Assembly: GCF_023555495.1 (NCBI RefSeq)
Contig: NZ_JALCZO010000002.1
Coordinates: 434,001 to 498,000 of the forward strand
DNA: 64,000 nucleotides
Origin: Polaribacter sp. Z022
GTDB lineage: Bacteria; Bacteroidota; Bacteroidia; Flavobacteriales; Flavobacteriaceae
Reading direction: 5' to 3'
Position 1 is the first letter of the stretch; the number at the start of each line of letters is the position of its first letter. The notes under the pieces are model-generated. The model worked only from the letters and a program-made list of their open reading frames with translations, was not told where the DNA came from and made no database searches. Position numbers and translations under genes: made by a program. Of the stretch, positions 1 through 8,682 are shown piece after piece.

Positions 1-59
1 AAAATGATGATTTAATATCTGTTGCTAAAATGACAAATATTGTTTTAACCAAAAAATAA
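1..59 (+). CDS. C-terminal end of a truncated upstream gene, possibly a PaaI-type thioesterase
   Basis: An open frame entering from the left edge (codons from base 3) ends at TAA 57-59. The last residues read NDDLISVAKMTNIVLTKK. A tail of this kind just before an isochorismate synthase fits the hotdog-fold PaaI-type thioesterase that often precedes menF in Flavobacteriaceae, where it may hydrolyse DHNA-CoA in menaquinone synthesis. Only 18 residues are visible, so the identity is an inference from context; that a gene ends here is much safer. Confidence 0.45.
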   Translation, partial: NDDLISVAKMTNIVLTKK

Positions 60-72
60 TTCTGACTTTACA

Positions 73-1119
73 TTGAATATTATTTCTAATAAAATTGAAG
101 GGAGCTTTGAAAATAAATTACCCTTTGTAGCCTATAGAAAGCCTAATTCTGTTGAGGTTTCTGGGTTTTTTATGAATGATGATGATTTAGAGTTTTCATC
201 TGAAATTAATGAATCTGGTTTTGTTTTTGCACCTTTTAATAGTGATGAAAAAGCAGTAATTTTTTCTGCGGATAAAGCAGAAATTATAAACGAAAAATTT
301 AATTTAAATGAAGAATTAACACTTAATATTAGTAATAGTGTTGTTAATAGTTCTGATAAGTTAAAGCATCTTAAATTAGTAGAAAAAACGATTGAAGAAA
401 TTAAAAAGAACGCACTAAAAAAAGTTGTAGTTTCTAGAAAAGAAGAAGTACAATTGCATAAGTTTGATGTTTTAATCACTTTTAAAAAATTACTAAAAAC
501 TTATTCGAATGCTTTTGTTTACGTTTGGTTTCATCCTAAAGTAGGGTTGTGGTTAGGTGCAACACCAGAAACTCTTTTAAATATTTTTGATAATAATTTT
601 AAAACAATGTCTTTAGCAGGAACTCAAGTTTATAAAACTAATGAAGAGGTAATTTGGAAGGCTAAAGAATTAGATGAACAGCAATTAGTGACTGATTTTA
701 TAAATAATCAATTAAAAAATATATCATCTAAACTTAAAATAGAGAAAACAGAAACTGTAAAAGCTGGAAATTTATTGCATTTAAGAACCAAGGTTGAAGG
801 TGTTTTAAATGAAGAAGCTAGTTTAAAACAAATAATAAGAGGTTTGCATCCAACACCTGCAGTATGTGGCTTACCAAGAGAAAAGGCAAAAGATTTTATT
901 TTAAAAAATGAGCATTATAATAGAACATTTTATACTGGTTTTTTAGGAGAGTTAAATATTGAAAAGAAATCTTCTTTGTTTGTAAATCTTAGATGTATGA
1001 ATGTAAAAGATAAAGTAGCTACTTTATATATTGGTGGGGGTATAACAAAAGAAAGTAACCCACAAAAAGAATGGGAAGAAACTATAGCAAAAAGTAAAAC
1101 TATTAAACAAGTATTATAA
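73..1119 (+). CDS. menF: Isochorismate synthase (chorismate-binding enzyme)
   Basis: Converts chorismate to isochorismate, the entry step of menaquinone (or siderophore) synthesis, in the cytoplasm. The 348-residue protein carries the chorismate-binding family signatures: WLGATPETLL near residue 160, the conserved GLHPTPAVCGLP near 256, a YTGFLGEL segment near 295, and a GGGITKESNP segment followed by an EWEETIAKS helix at the C-terminus. The start is TTG at 73, 13 bp after the previous stop; the first ATG is about 34 residues further in and would remove part of the N-terminal fold. The tight spacing suggests co-transcription with the gene ending at 59. Menaquinone is the usual quinone of this phylum, so a menaquinone role is more likely than a siderophore role, although the sequence alone cannot separate MenF from EntC types. 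Confidence 0.85.
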   Translation: MNIISNKIEGSFENKLPFVAYRKPNSVEVSGFFMNDDDLEFSSEINESGFVFAPFNSDEKAVIFSADKAEIINEKFNLNEELTLNISNSVVNSSDKLKHLKLVEKTIEEIKKNALKKVVVSRKEEVQLHKFDVLITFKKLLKTYSNAFVYVWFHPKVGLWLGATPETLLNIFDNNFKTMSLAGTQVYKTNEEVIWKAKELDEQQLVTDFINNQLKNISSKLKIEKTETVKAGNLLHLRTKVEGVLNEEASLKQIIRGLHPTPAVCGLPREKAKDFILKNEHYNRTFYTGFLGELNIEKKSSLFVNLRCMNVKDKVATLYIGGGITKESNPQKEWEETIAKSKTIKQVL

Positions 1120-1122
1120 TAT

Positions 1123-1156
1123 AAAAAAGCCACAAGTTTAACACTTGTGGCTTTTT
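1123..1156 (+). terminator. Rho-independent terminator after menF
   Basis: Stem AAAGCCACAAGT / ACTTGTGGCTTT with a 5-nt loop and a run of T on the + strand, starting 3 bp after the menF stop. The A-run on the other side means it could also act on the minus strand, but no gene ends there. Confidence 0.9.
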
Positions 1157-1244
1157 AGAGTAAAATGAATTTGAATTAAAATTGTAATTATATAAACTTA
1201 GTATAAGTTACTTTAAAGTTTATAAATAAAAGGTTTATTTACCT

Positions 1245-1604
1245 TTATATATCATCAAAAGATACATCTGTAAAACTCTCTGTAGATTTAGTTTCTTCAG
1301 TTGTTTCTTCTTTCTTAAAATCTTTTTGGTGGCGTTCACTAATTACTTCACTTCCTTTTTCGTTTAAAATGTAATCAGTTGCTTTACCTAACATTTCTTT
1401 AAAATCAGTAAAATCTTCTTTGTATAGGTAAATTTTGTGTTTTTGGTAATGGAAAGAACCATCATCATGTGTAAACTTTTTACTTTCTGTAACAGTTAAG
1501 TAATAATCATCTGCTTTTGTTGCTCTAACATCAAAAAAGTAAGTTCTTCTTCCTGCTCTTAATACTTGTGAAAAAATTTCTTCCTGTTCAACTCTCTCTG
1601 CCAT
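1245..1604 (-). CDS. DUF3276 (PUR-alpha-like nucleic-acid-binding) protein
   Basis: A 119-residue protein of the DUF3276 family, which folds like a PUR-alpha repeat and binds single-stranded DNA or RNA in the Borrelia member BpuR. Characteristic segments are IFSQVLRAGRRTYFFDVRAT (residues about 10-30), DYYLTVTESKK and HKIYLYKEDF; the last 25 residues are acidic and Thr/Ser-rich, ending in SFTDVSFDDI. It is transcribed alone, with about 80 bp separating it from the ABC transporter on the same strand. The family is highly conserved in Bacteroidetes. The function in this phylum is not established; an RNA-binding regulator is the likeliest role. Confidence 0.85.
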   Translation of the reverse strand: MAERVEQEEIFSQVLRAGRRTYFFDVRATKADDYYLTVTESKKFTHDDGSFHYQKHKIYLYKEDFTDFKEMLGKATDYILNEKGSEVISERHQKDFKKEETTEETKSTESFTDVSFDDI

Positions 1605-1685
1605 AATTCTTTTTAAATAGTCGTTATAAAATGTTTGTTATACTTAACAAATCTAACAAAATATTTTATTTAGCAATGTTAAAGA

Positions 1686-3458
1686 TTAAATTTCTTTTTC
1701 TAAAAGTTGTTGTTCGTATAAATCTTTATAATAGCCTTCTTGTGTTATTAATTGATTATGAGTTCCTTGTTGTGTTATTTTACCCTCATTTAAAACTATA
1801 ATTTTATCAGCATTTTTAGCCGAAGAAATACGATGACTAATAATAAAGGTTGTAATATCTTTAGAAATACGTTCTAAATTCGACAAGATTTTTTCTTCTG
1901 TTTCAGTATCTACAGCCGATAAACAATCGTCAAAAATTAAAATTTTAGGTTTTTTAATTATAGCTCTAGCTATAGAAACACGTTGTTTTTGTCCACCAGA
2001 TAAAGTTACTCCACGTTCACCCAAAATAGTTTTGTAACCATCAGGAAAATCAACAATATTTTTATGTACATCAGCATTTTTAGCTGCTGTAATTATTTCA
2101 TCCTGAGTAGCATCTTCTTTACCAAATTTAATATTATCTTCTATACTTTCAGAAAACAAAAATGGATCTTGAGGTACAAAACCAATCTGATTTCTAACAT
2201 CATTTAAATTGGCTTCTTTTATAGGGTTGTTGTCTAATAAAATAGTTCCTTTCTTAGTGTCATATAGTCTAGAAATTAGTTCTATAATAGTAGATTTTCC
2301 AGAACCAGTTTTTCCAAGAATTGCTAAAGTTTCTCCAGATTTTACTGAGAAATTAACATTTTTTAAAGCTGTAATGTTGGTATCATCATAAGTAAAAGTT
2401 ACATCTTTAAAAGTAACATTTCCATTTAATTCAGTAGAATTTTCGTTATAATTTTGAATTTCTGGTACTTGTTTTAAAAACTCATTTATTCTTAATTGAG
2501 AAGCCTCTGCTTGTTGTACCATAGATGTAACCCAACCAACAACAGCAACTGGCCATGTAAGAATATTTACATACATCATAAATTCTATAATGGTACCAAT
2601 TTGTATTTCGCCATTAATATATTGTTGTCCACCAATATAAATTACTAATAAGTTACTAATACCAATAAGTAAAATCATTAACGGAAAAAACAATGCATTT
2701 GCTTTGTGTAAGTGAATGTTTTTCTCTTTACTTTGATCAGCAATTTTATCAAAATCTTTTATAATTGAAGCTTCAATACCATAAGATTTTACAACATTCA
2801 TCCCAGAGAAAAACTCTTGATTAAAAGTAGTTAGTTTAGATAAATACTCTTGAACAATAGAACTTCTTTTATGGATAACTTTACTTAATAAAAAGATAGA
2901 AATTGATAATAATGGAAAAGGAATTAAAGTATACATGGTTAGTTTTACATCTATACTAATCATTTGTGTAAAACCTACTGCAAACAAAACAATCATGTTC
3001 ATACTATACATAATTGCAGGACCAACGTACATTCTAACTTTAGAAACGTCTTCAGAAATACGATTCATTAAATCTCCTGTTCTGTTCTTTTTATAAAAAT
3101 TAAGAGACAATCTTTGATATTGTTGATAAATTTCATTCTTAAGATCAAATTCTATTAACCTAGAAGTTACAATAATTGTTTGCCTCATTATAAATGTAAA
3201 AATACCCGATAATAAAACTGCACCTATAATTATAAGAATGTTTATTAATAGCTCATGCTGAACAAAATCTAAATCTGTTACTTTATTGTTTTGATAATCT
3301 TCAACAACATTTAAAGAGTCACCAATAATTTGAGGCACTTTTAATGCTAAAAATTTAGATGAAATTGTAGCTAAAAGGCCTAATAATAATCGCCATTTAT
3401 ACTTTGTAAAGTATTTATTAATATATTTGAGTTCTTTCAAAAGAGTATTTTTTATCAA
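1686..3458 (-). CDS. ABC exporter, MsbA/multidrug type (fused permease and ATPase)
   Basis: A 590-residue half-transporter that would act as a homodimer in the inner membrane to export lipid or drug-like substrates. Residues about 20-320 form the six-helix membrane domain and residues about 345-590 the ATPase. The ATPase shows Walker A ILGKTGSGKST (near 380), signature TLSGGQKQR, Walker B ILIFDDCLSAVD and the switch His in FIISHR. Length matches MsbA-like proteins (580-600). The gene reads away from nusB, sharing a 126-bp divergent region. Substrate cannot be deduced; MsbA (lipid A flippase) and generic multidrug exporters look alike at this level. Confidence 0.88.
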   Translation of the reverse strand: MIKNTLLKELKYINKYFTKYKWRLLLGLLATISSKFLALKVPQIIGDSLNVVEDYQNNKVTDLDFVQHELLINILIIIGAVLLSGIFTFIMRQTIIVTSRLIEFDLKNEIYQQYQRLSLNFYKKNRTGDLMNRISEDVSKVRMYVGPAIMYSMNMIVLFAVGFTQMISIDVKLTMYTLIPFPLLSISIFLLSKVIHKRSSIVQEYLSKLTTFNQEFFSGMNVVKSYGIEASIIKDFDKIADQSKEKNIHLHKANALFFPLMILLIGISNLLVIYIGGQQYINGEIQIGTIIEFMMYVNILTWPVAVVGWVTSMVQQAEASQLRINEFLKQVPEIQNYNENSTELNGNVTFKDVTFTYDDTNITALKNVNFSVKSGETLAILGKTGSGKSTIIELISRLYDTKKGTILLDNNPIKEANLNDVRNQIGFVPQDPFLFSESIEDNIKFGKEDATQDEIITAAKNADVHKNIVDFPDGYKTILGERGVTLSGGQKQRVSIARAIIKKPKILIFDDCLSAVDTETEEKILSNLERISKDITTFIISHRISSAKNADKIIVLNEGKITQQGTHNQLITQEGYYKDLYEQQLLEKEI

Positions 3459-3547
3459 AAAAGAAAGTACGAAGATACAAGATTAACTATATAAAATATT
3501 CTTAAAAAAGAATTAAAAAACTTGGTGACTTAAAAATAAAATAATAC

Positions 3548-3555
3548 TATTTTTG
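3548..3555 (+). promoter_or_regulatory. Bacteroidetes -7 box for the nusB cluster
   Basis: TATTTTTG matches the TAnnTTTG -7 consensus, 29 bp before the nusB ATG. A TTG at 3522-3524 lies 23 bp upstream, slightly further than the usual 19-21 bp. Assignment rests on motif match and position only. Confidence 0.5.
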
Positions 3556-3584
3556 CAGCGCAATTTATATAAGTTCTTTAGAAA

Positions 3585-4523
3585 ATGATTAACAGAAGAC
3601 ATATTCGAGTTAAAGTAATGCAATCTGTATACGCTATGTTACATTCTCATAATGATGATATTATTAGAGAAGAAAAATTTTTAAAACATAGTATTTTAAA
3701 AATGTACGATTTGTACGTTTTAAACTTACAGTTATTAATAGAAGTGCAAAAATTAGCTGCAAAAAAAATTGCACTTTCTAAAAAGAAAATTCTTGCTACT
3801 AAAGAAGATTTAAATCCTAACAACAAATTTTTAAACAACAAAGTTATTAATACTCTTGCAGAAAGCATTAGTATGGAAGGCTATGTAGAACTTAATAAAT
3901 TAAATTATTGGGAAGATAATGATGAGTATGTTAAAATAATTTATGATGAATTGCAAAAAAGTGATTTATATAAAAAATATTTAGCAACCAAAGAAGATTC
4001 GTTTAAAATAGATAAAGTATTTGTTTTAGATTTTTTCAAAGAAATTATTGCTCCAAATGAAAAGTTAGGAGAATATTTTGAAGATAAAATGATTTCTTGG
4101 GTAGATGATATTCCTTTTGTAAATACTTGGGTTGTTAGAAGTTTAAGTAAATTTAAAGAAAACAAAACATTTGTTTTAAGTAGTCTTTATAAAGATGAAG
4201 ATGATGAGAATTTTGTTTCTAAAATTTTTCAGAAAACAATCTTAAAACATACAGAGTATGAGGTAGATATAGAAAATAAAACTCCAAATTGGGAAACTGA
4301 TAGAATTGCAGATATAGATATGATTCTTATAAAAATGGCAATAACAGAGTTTATAAACTTTCCATCTATACCAACAAGAGTAACTATTAATGAGTATATT
4401 GAAATTTCTAAAGACTATTCTACAGAAAAAAGTAGCTATTTTATTAATGGAGTTTTAGATAAAATTTCTAAAGAATTTATTAAAAACAAAAGAATCGTTA
4501 AAATTGGTAGAGGATTGCTTTAA
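3585..4523 (+). CDS. nusB: Transcription antitermination / ribosome biogenesis factor NusB
   Basis: NusB with NusE (S10) binds boxA RNA and supports rRNA antitermination. This 312-residue protein is about twice the length of E. coli NusB (139), as is typical for Bacteroidetes. The N-terminus RRHIRVKVMQSVYAMLHS is the NusB start helix; the canonical C-terminal half is recognisable from residue about 225 on as NWETDRIADIDMILIKMAIT, FPSIPTRVTINEYIEISKDY and SSYFINGVLDKI. The middle (about 60-220) is a lysine-rich lineage extension. It heads a same-strand run with the DUF1573 gene 51 bp downstream and yajC. Confidence 0.92.
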   Translation: MINRRHIRVKVMQSVYAMLHSHNDDIIREEKFLKHSILKMYDLYVLNLQLLIEVQKLAAKKIALSKKKILATKEDLNPNNKFLNNKVINTLAESISMEGYVELNKLNYWEDNDEYVKIIYDELQKSDLYKKYLATKEDSFKIDKVFVLDFFKEIIAPNEKLGEYFEDKMISWVDDIPFVNTWVVRSLSKFKENKTFVLSSLYKDEDDENFVSKIFQKTILKHTEYEVDIENKTPNWETDRIADIDMILIKMAITEFINFPSIPTRVTINEYIEISKDYSTEKSSYFINGVLDKISKEFIKNKRIVKIGRGLL

Positions 4524-4574
4524 ACAATAGGTTTAGAAAAATTATTTATTATTTTTACATAAAATTAAAACACA

Positions 4575-5039
4575 ATGAAAAACATAACAATTTTATTAGC
4601 TTTAGTACTTACTATCTCTTTTACTGCATGTAAAGATGGTGGAAATGCAACTTCTAAAATAAACAAAGCAAATTTAGAAAAAGCAACTTCTAGAGATATA
4701 GAAATTAAAAAAGGAACAGCATTAATTTCTTTAGACAAAAAAGTATACGATTTTGGAACAGTAAATGAAGGAGATATTGTAGAAACTTCTTTTAAAGTTA
4801 CAAATTCAGGTAAAACAAACTTGGTTATTACAAACGCTCAACCTTCTTGTGGTTGTACAGTTCCTGTTTGGCCTAAAGCACCAATTAAACCAGGAGAAAC
4901 TGGAGAAGTTAAGGTGAAGTTTAATACTAGTGGAAAACCAAATAGACAACAAAAAACAATTACTTTAACTACAAACACAGAATCTGGTAGAGAAGTATTA
5001 ACATTAAAAGGTTCTGTAATACCAAAAACAAAATTATAA
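4575..5039 (+). CDS. DUF1573 lipoprotein
   Basis: A 154-residue exported protein with signal peptide and lipobox ending SFTACKDGG (Cys about residue 19). Residues 55-150 form an immunoglobulin-like DUF1573 domain with the hallmark YDFGTVNEGDIVETSFKVTN and NAQPSCGCTVPVWPKAPI segments; the CGC motif is the family signature. Its place between nusB and yajC is conserved in Flavobacteria. The function is unknown; an envelope-anchored, adhesive or scaffold domain is a reasonable guess. The stop is 2 bp before the yajC start, so translation may be coupled. Confidence 0.87.
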   Translation: MKNITILLALVLTISFTACKDGGNATSKINKANLEKATSRDIEIKKGTALISLDKKVYDFGTVNEGDIVETSFKVTNSGKTNLVITNAQPSCGCTVPVWPKAPIKPGETGEVKVKFNTSGKPNRQQKTITLTTNTESGREVLTLKGSVIPKTKL

Positions 5040-5041
5040 TT

Positions 5042-5359
5042 ATGTATAGTGCAATTTTTTTACAAGAAGCAGCTGGTTCTTTAATGAGTATGTTACCTTT
5101 TTTAGCAATTATTGTAGTGTTTTATTTCTTTATGATAAGACCACAAATGAACCGTCAAAAAAAGGAAAAAGCTTTTCAAGCTGAAATAAAAAAAGGAGCA
5201 AAAGTTGTTACCACTAGTGGTATTCATGGTAAAATTGCAGAAATTAATGCTGCAGAAAATACAATTACTATAGAAACTGGAGCAGGTAAAATTAAGTTTG
5301 AACGTTCTGCAATTTCAATGGAATTAAGTAACAAAAAATTAGCTCCTGCTAAAAAATAA
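5042..5359 (+). CDS. yajC: Preprotein translocase subunit YajC
   Basis: A 105-residue single-span membrane protein that joins SecDF at the SecYEG translocon. One membrane helix (residues about 17-35) is followed by the diagnostic YFFMIRPQMNRQKKEKAF segment and a small cytosolic domain with KKGAKVVTTSGIHGKIAEI. Length and order of parts match the family. It follows the DUF1573 gene by 2 bp and is closed by a terminator at 5382-5419. Confidence 0.93.
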   Translation: MYSAIFLQEAAGSLMSMLPFLAIIVVFYFFMIRPQMNRQKKEKAFQAEIKKGAKVVTTSGIHGKIAEINAAENTITIETGAGKIKFERSAISMELSNKKLAPAKK

Positions 5360-5381
5360 AAACTTAGTTTTTTAAAATATT

Positions 5382-5419
5382 AAGTGAGCTTTGTCTATTT
5401 AGATACTGCTCACTTTTTT
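5382..5419 (+). terminator. Terminator after yajC
   Basis: Inverted repeat AAGTGAGC (5382-5389) and GCTCACTT (5408-5415) followed by T6, on the + strand, 22 bp past the yajC stop. Confidence 0.8.
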
Positions 5420-5463
5420 GTTTACAAGCTTTTGTGTAGATTGCATAAAAAATAAATAAACTC

Positions 5464-6402
5464 TTGATTAAGAATAAAAAAATATCGAAAAGTTTTATTG
5501 GTTTTTTAGTGGCTTCATTTTTTATTTGGCTGCTAATTACCTTGTCTAAAGAATATACTGCAACAATAAGTTATCCTGTACAATACAATAATATTCCTCA
5601 AGATAAATTACTTCAAAAAGAACCAACTAAAGAGATCGATGTTATTGTAAAATCATCAGGATTTAATATTATTAAATCAAGGTTTAGCAATTACCCAATT
5701 ATTTTAAATGCTAAAAATTTAAATAGAAAAACATCAAGTAAATATTACTTTTTAACTAAAAATCAAAAAAATAATATACAAAGTCAATTATACTCTGGTG
5801 TAGAGTTACAGCAAGTAATTCTAGATACTATTTATTTAGAAATTGGAAGTTTAATTTCTAAAAAAGTGCCTTTAAAACCAAATTTAGATATTAACTATCA
5901 TATTGGTTATGATGTTTTAGAAACTGTTAAAATAAACCCTGATAGTATTTTAATTTCTGGTCCAGAAGCTCAAATAAATAAGATTTCTAAAATTGATTTA
6001 GAATTATTAAAATTAGATGATGTAAAATCTGACTTTGAAAAACAAGTAAAAATTGTTTTACCAGAAAACGCTAATAATTTAAAAGTTAAATTAAAAACAG
6101 CTACAATAAGTGGTAAAGTAGAAAAGTTTACAGAAGGTACTTTAGATATTCGTTTTAAAATAATAAACCTACCTAAAGAAATAGAATTAACTACTTTAAA
6201 TAATACTGTAGAAGTAGTTTTTGTAGTAGGGCTTTCTAATTTTAATAAAGTTGATAAAAATTCTTTTGAAGTAATTTGCGATTACCATATTTCTAAAGAA
6301 AATAATTTAAGTTATTTATTACCTAAAATAGTAACAAAACCTAGTTTTATAAAAAGTATAAAAGTAGTACCAAGTAAAATAGATTTTTTAATTCAAAAAT
6401 AG
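5464..6402 (+). CDS. YbbR-like domain protein
   Basis: A 312-residue protein with a short cytosolic N-terminus, one membrane helix (about residues 8-27, FIGFLVASFFIWLLITLS) and a large exported part with at least two YbbR-like beta domains (for example about 30-115 and 120-215). YbbR/CdaR proteins regulate the diadenylate cyclase CdaA in Firmicutes; no cyclase is visible here. The start is TTG at 5464, right at the hydrophobic segment. Its stop TAG directly abuts the coaE ATG, a tightly coupled pair that is conserved in Flavobacteria. Function in this phylum is unknown. Confidence 0.75.
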   Translation: MIKNKKISKSFIGFLVASFFIWLLITLSKEYTATISYPVQYNNIPQDKLLQKEPTKEIDVIVKSSGFNIIKSRFSNYPIILNAKNLNRKTSSKYYFLTKNQKNNIQSQLYSGVELQQVILDTIYLEIGSLISKKVPLKPNLDINYHIGYDVLETVKINPDSILISGPEAQINKISKIDLELLKLDDVKSDFEKQVKIVLPENANNLKVKLKTATISGKVEKFTEGTLDIRFKIINLPKEIELTTLNNTVEVVFVVGLSNFNKVDKNSFEVICDYHISKENNLSYLLPKIVTKPSFIKSIKVVPSKIDFLIQK

Positions 6403-6999
6403 ATGGTAGTTGGCTTAACAGGAGGCATTGGAAGTGGTAAAACAACAGTTGCAAATATCTTTGCAAAATTTGATAATGTTGTTATTTATAATGCAGATTT
6501 AGAAGCTAAAAACTTAATGAATACTTCATTAAAAATTAAATCTAAAATGATTGAAGAATTTGGAGAAGATTCTTATAAAAACAATCAACTTAACAGACCT
6601 TATATTGCTAATATTGTTTTTAATGATAAAAGTAAATTAGAAACATTAAATTCTATTGTACATCCAGAAGTAAAAATGCATTTTCAACAATTTATTAAAA
6701 TGCATAAAAAAAGTCATTATATAATTTATGAAAATGCAATTCTTTTTGAAAGTAAAAGTAATTTAAAATGCGATATTGTTATTTCTGTTTATGCACCATT
6801 AAATCTAAGAATTAGTAGAACCATGTTAAGAGATGAAATTGCTAAAAAAGATGTAGAAAATAGGATAAATAGCCAATGGAAAGAAGATAAAAAGCTATTG
6901 CAATCAAATTATATTATAAATAATATAACAAAAGAAGCTACTCATAATCAGATTATTAATATCCACAATATTTTAACACAAAAAAGACATCGAATTTAA
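6403..6999 (+). CDS. coaE: Dephospho-CoA kinase
   Basis: Catalyses the last step of coenzyme A synthesis, ATP-dependent phosphorylation of dephospho-CoA. The 198-residue protein starts with the P-loop GLTGGIGSGKTT (residues 4-15), followed by YNADLEAKNLM (substrate-site Asp) and the lid segment with ISRTMLRD and ENRINSQW. Length matches the family. The ATG at 6403 follows the previous stop without a gap. Confidence 0.95.
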   Translation: MVVGLTGGIGSGKTTVANIFAKFDNVVIYNADLEAKNLMNTSLKIKSKMIEEFGEDSYKNNQLNRPYIANIVFNDKSKLETLNSIVHPEVKMHFQQFIKMHKKSHYIIYENAILFESKSNLKCDIVISVYAPLNLRISRTMLRDEIAKKDVENRINSQWKEDKKLLQSNYIINNITKEATHNQIINIHNILTQKRHRI

Positions 7000-7090
7000 T
7001 TAAATGCAACGTTATTGTTAAAATACTCTTAAATTTCATTTTTTCTCGTTAATTTAGGTTAAAAACAATAAAATCAATTTTTGAAAGCCG

Positions 7091-7098
7091 TAACTTTG
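7091..7098 (+). promoter_or_regulatory. -7 box just before the histidine kinase gene
   Basis: TAACTTTG, a full match to TAnnTTTG, ends only 4 bp before the ATG at 7103. Transcription from it would begin at or very near the start codon, giving a leaderless or almost leaderless mRNA. No clear -33 TTTG is seen at 19-21 bp. Confidence 0.5.
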
Positions 7099-7102
7099 AT
7101 TT

Positions 7103-8671
7103 ATGGGTAAAAAAATGTTTATTCTTATTGTTGCTTTAATGAGTATTTCCTTGATAGGAATTATTACAGTACAACTTTATTGGATTAATAATGCAGTAGA
7201 AAGTAAGAAAGAACAATTTAAGAATGATGTTCAGAAATCTTTAGGTAGTGTATCTCAAAGAATCAATGAAAAAGAAGAAACTAATTTTGAAAAAACGATA
7301 GAAGGTTTTATGGAAAATGTAGGTTTGGCAAATGATGCTCAAATAAGAAACTACCTTTTTCAAGAAATTGATACTACTTCTAAACAAAAATTTACCTTTG
7401 GATCTACTTTTTTAGAAGAAAATTTTAAGCTTCCAACAGATTTTTTAGATAATGATTCTCTTATTGTAAAAAGAGTTTCTGGTAAGCAAGATTTTTTTCA
7501 TACAAGACTTATAAAAGGTGTAGACAATATTTTTTCTGCAACAGATGAAAAACGAACTTCTTTTACTAAAAGATATTCTGAAATTGAAAAGACTTACTTT
7601 TCTCAAGCTTTTGGTATTTATAAAAAAACAAAACCAGTTCATCAAAGAATAAGTAATAGAGAGTTAAATGAAATTATAAAAGAAGAATTAGTAAAAAGAA
7701 ATATTGAGTTAGATTTTAAATACGGAGTTTATTCTAAAGATGGATTAGCTACAAAATTAAAATCTGGTTACTATACAATTGATAAAAATGATGGTTATAA
7801 ATACCCAATTTTATTTGATACTAATGGAGATATGCAACATGAATTGTATGTAACTTTTCCAACAAAAAAAGAGCATATTCTTTCTGGTATTTCTAACATT
7901 TTATGGTTGTCATTATTTTTTATATTAATTATAATTATAGCTTTTTCTAGTTCTTTATATCAATTAATAAGACAAAAGAAAATATCAGAAATTAAAACTG
8001 ATTTTATTAATAACATGACACATGAGTTTAAAACTCCTATTGCAACTATAAATTTAGCATTAGATTCTATTAAGAATCCTAAAATTATAGGAGATAATGA
8101 AAAAGTTTTACGTTATGTGCAAATGATTAGAGATGAAAACAAAAGAATGCATACTCAAGTAGAAAATGTATTAAGAATTTCTAGGTTAGAAAAAAATCAA
8201 ATAGAAATAAGTAAGGAAACTATAGATATGCACGACATTATAGATGATGCAATATCACATACAAGTTTATTAATAGCAAATAGACAAGGTAGTTTAAATA
8301 CACATTTCGAAGCAATAACAACAGAAATTCCAGGAAATCAATTTCACCTGACCAATGTTATTGTTAATATTTTAGAAAATGCATTAAAATATTCTGAAGG
8401 AAAACCAAAAATTGATGTGTATTCAGAAAGCACAAATAAATACTTTGTTGTAAAAATTAAAGACGAAGGAATAGGAATGAGTAAAGCTGTTCAAAAAAAC
8501 GTTTTTGATAAGTTTTACAGAGAACAAAAAGGAAACATACATGATGTAAAAGGGCATGGTCTAGGTTTAGCTTATGTTAAAGAGATTGTAGACAAACATC
8601 ATGGATCAGTTTTAGTAGAAAGTGAAAAAGGAGTAGGAAGTATATTTACGGTAAAATTACCTTTAATTTAA
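7103..8671 (+). CDS. Sensor histidine kinase, RprX-like
   Basis: A 522-residue membrane kinase of a two-component system. Membrane helices lie at residues about 5-27 and 263-288, enclosing a 235-residue periplasmic sensor region without a recognised fold. The kinase core has the H-box THEFKTPIAT (phospho-His near 308), the N-box VIVNILENALKYS, the G1 box KDEGIGMS and G2 box GHGLGLAYVKEIV. No clear HAMP domain separates the second helix from the H-box. The response regulator gene starts 11 bp downstream. Arrangement and sequence resemble the RprX/RprY pair of Bacteroides; the signal sensed is unknown. Confidence 0.88.
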   Translation: MGKKMFILIVALMSISLIGIITVQLYWINNAVESKKEQFKNDVQKSLGSVSQRINEKEETNFEKTIEGFMENVGLANDAQIRNYLFQEIDTTSKQKFTFGSTFLEENFKLPTDFLDNDSLIVKRVSGKQDFFHTRLIKGVDNIFSATDEKRTSFTKRYSEIEKTYFSQAFGIYKKTKPVHQRISNRELNEIIKEELVKRNIELDFKYGVYSKDGLATKLKSGYYTIDKNDGYKYPILFDTNGDMQHELYVTFPTKKEHILSGISNILWLSLFFILIIIIAFSSSLYQLIRQKKISEIKTDFINNMTHEFKTPIATINLALDSIKNPKIIGDNEKVLRYVQMIRDENKRMHTQVENVLRISRLEKNQIEISKETIDMHDIIDDAISHTSLLIANRQGSLNTHFEAITTEIPGNQFHLTNVIVNILENALKYSEGKPKIDVYSESTNKYFVVKIKDEGIGMSKAVQKNVFDKFYREQKGNIHDVKGHGLGLAYVKEIVDKHHGSVLVESEKGVGSIFTVKLPLI

Positions 8672-8682
8672 AAACATATAAA

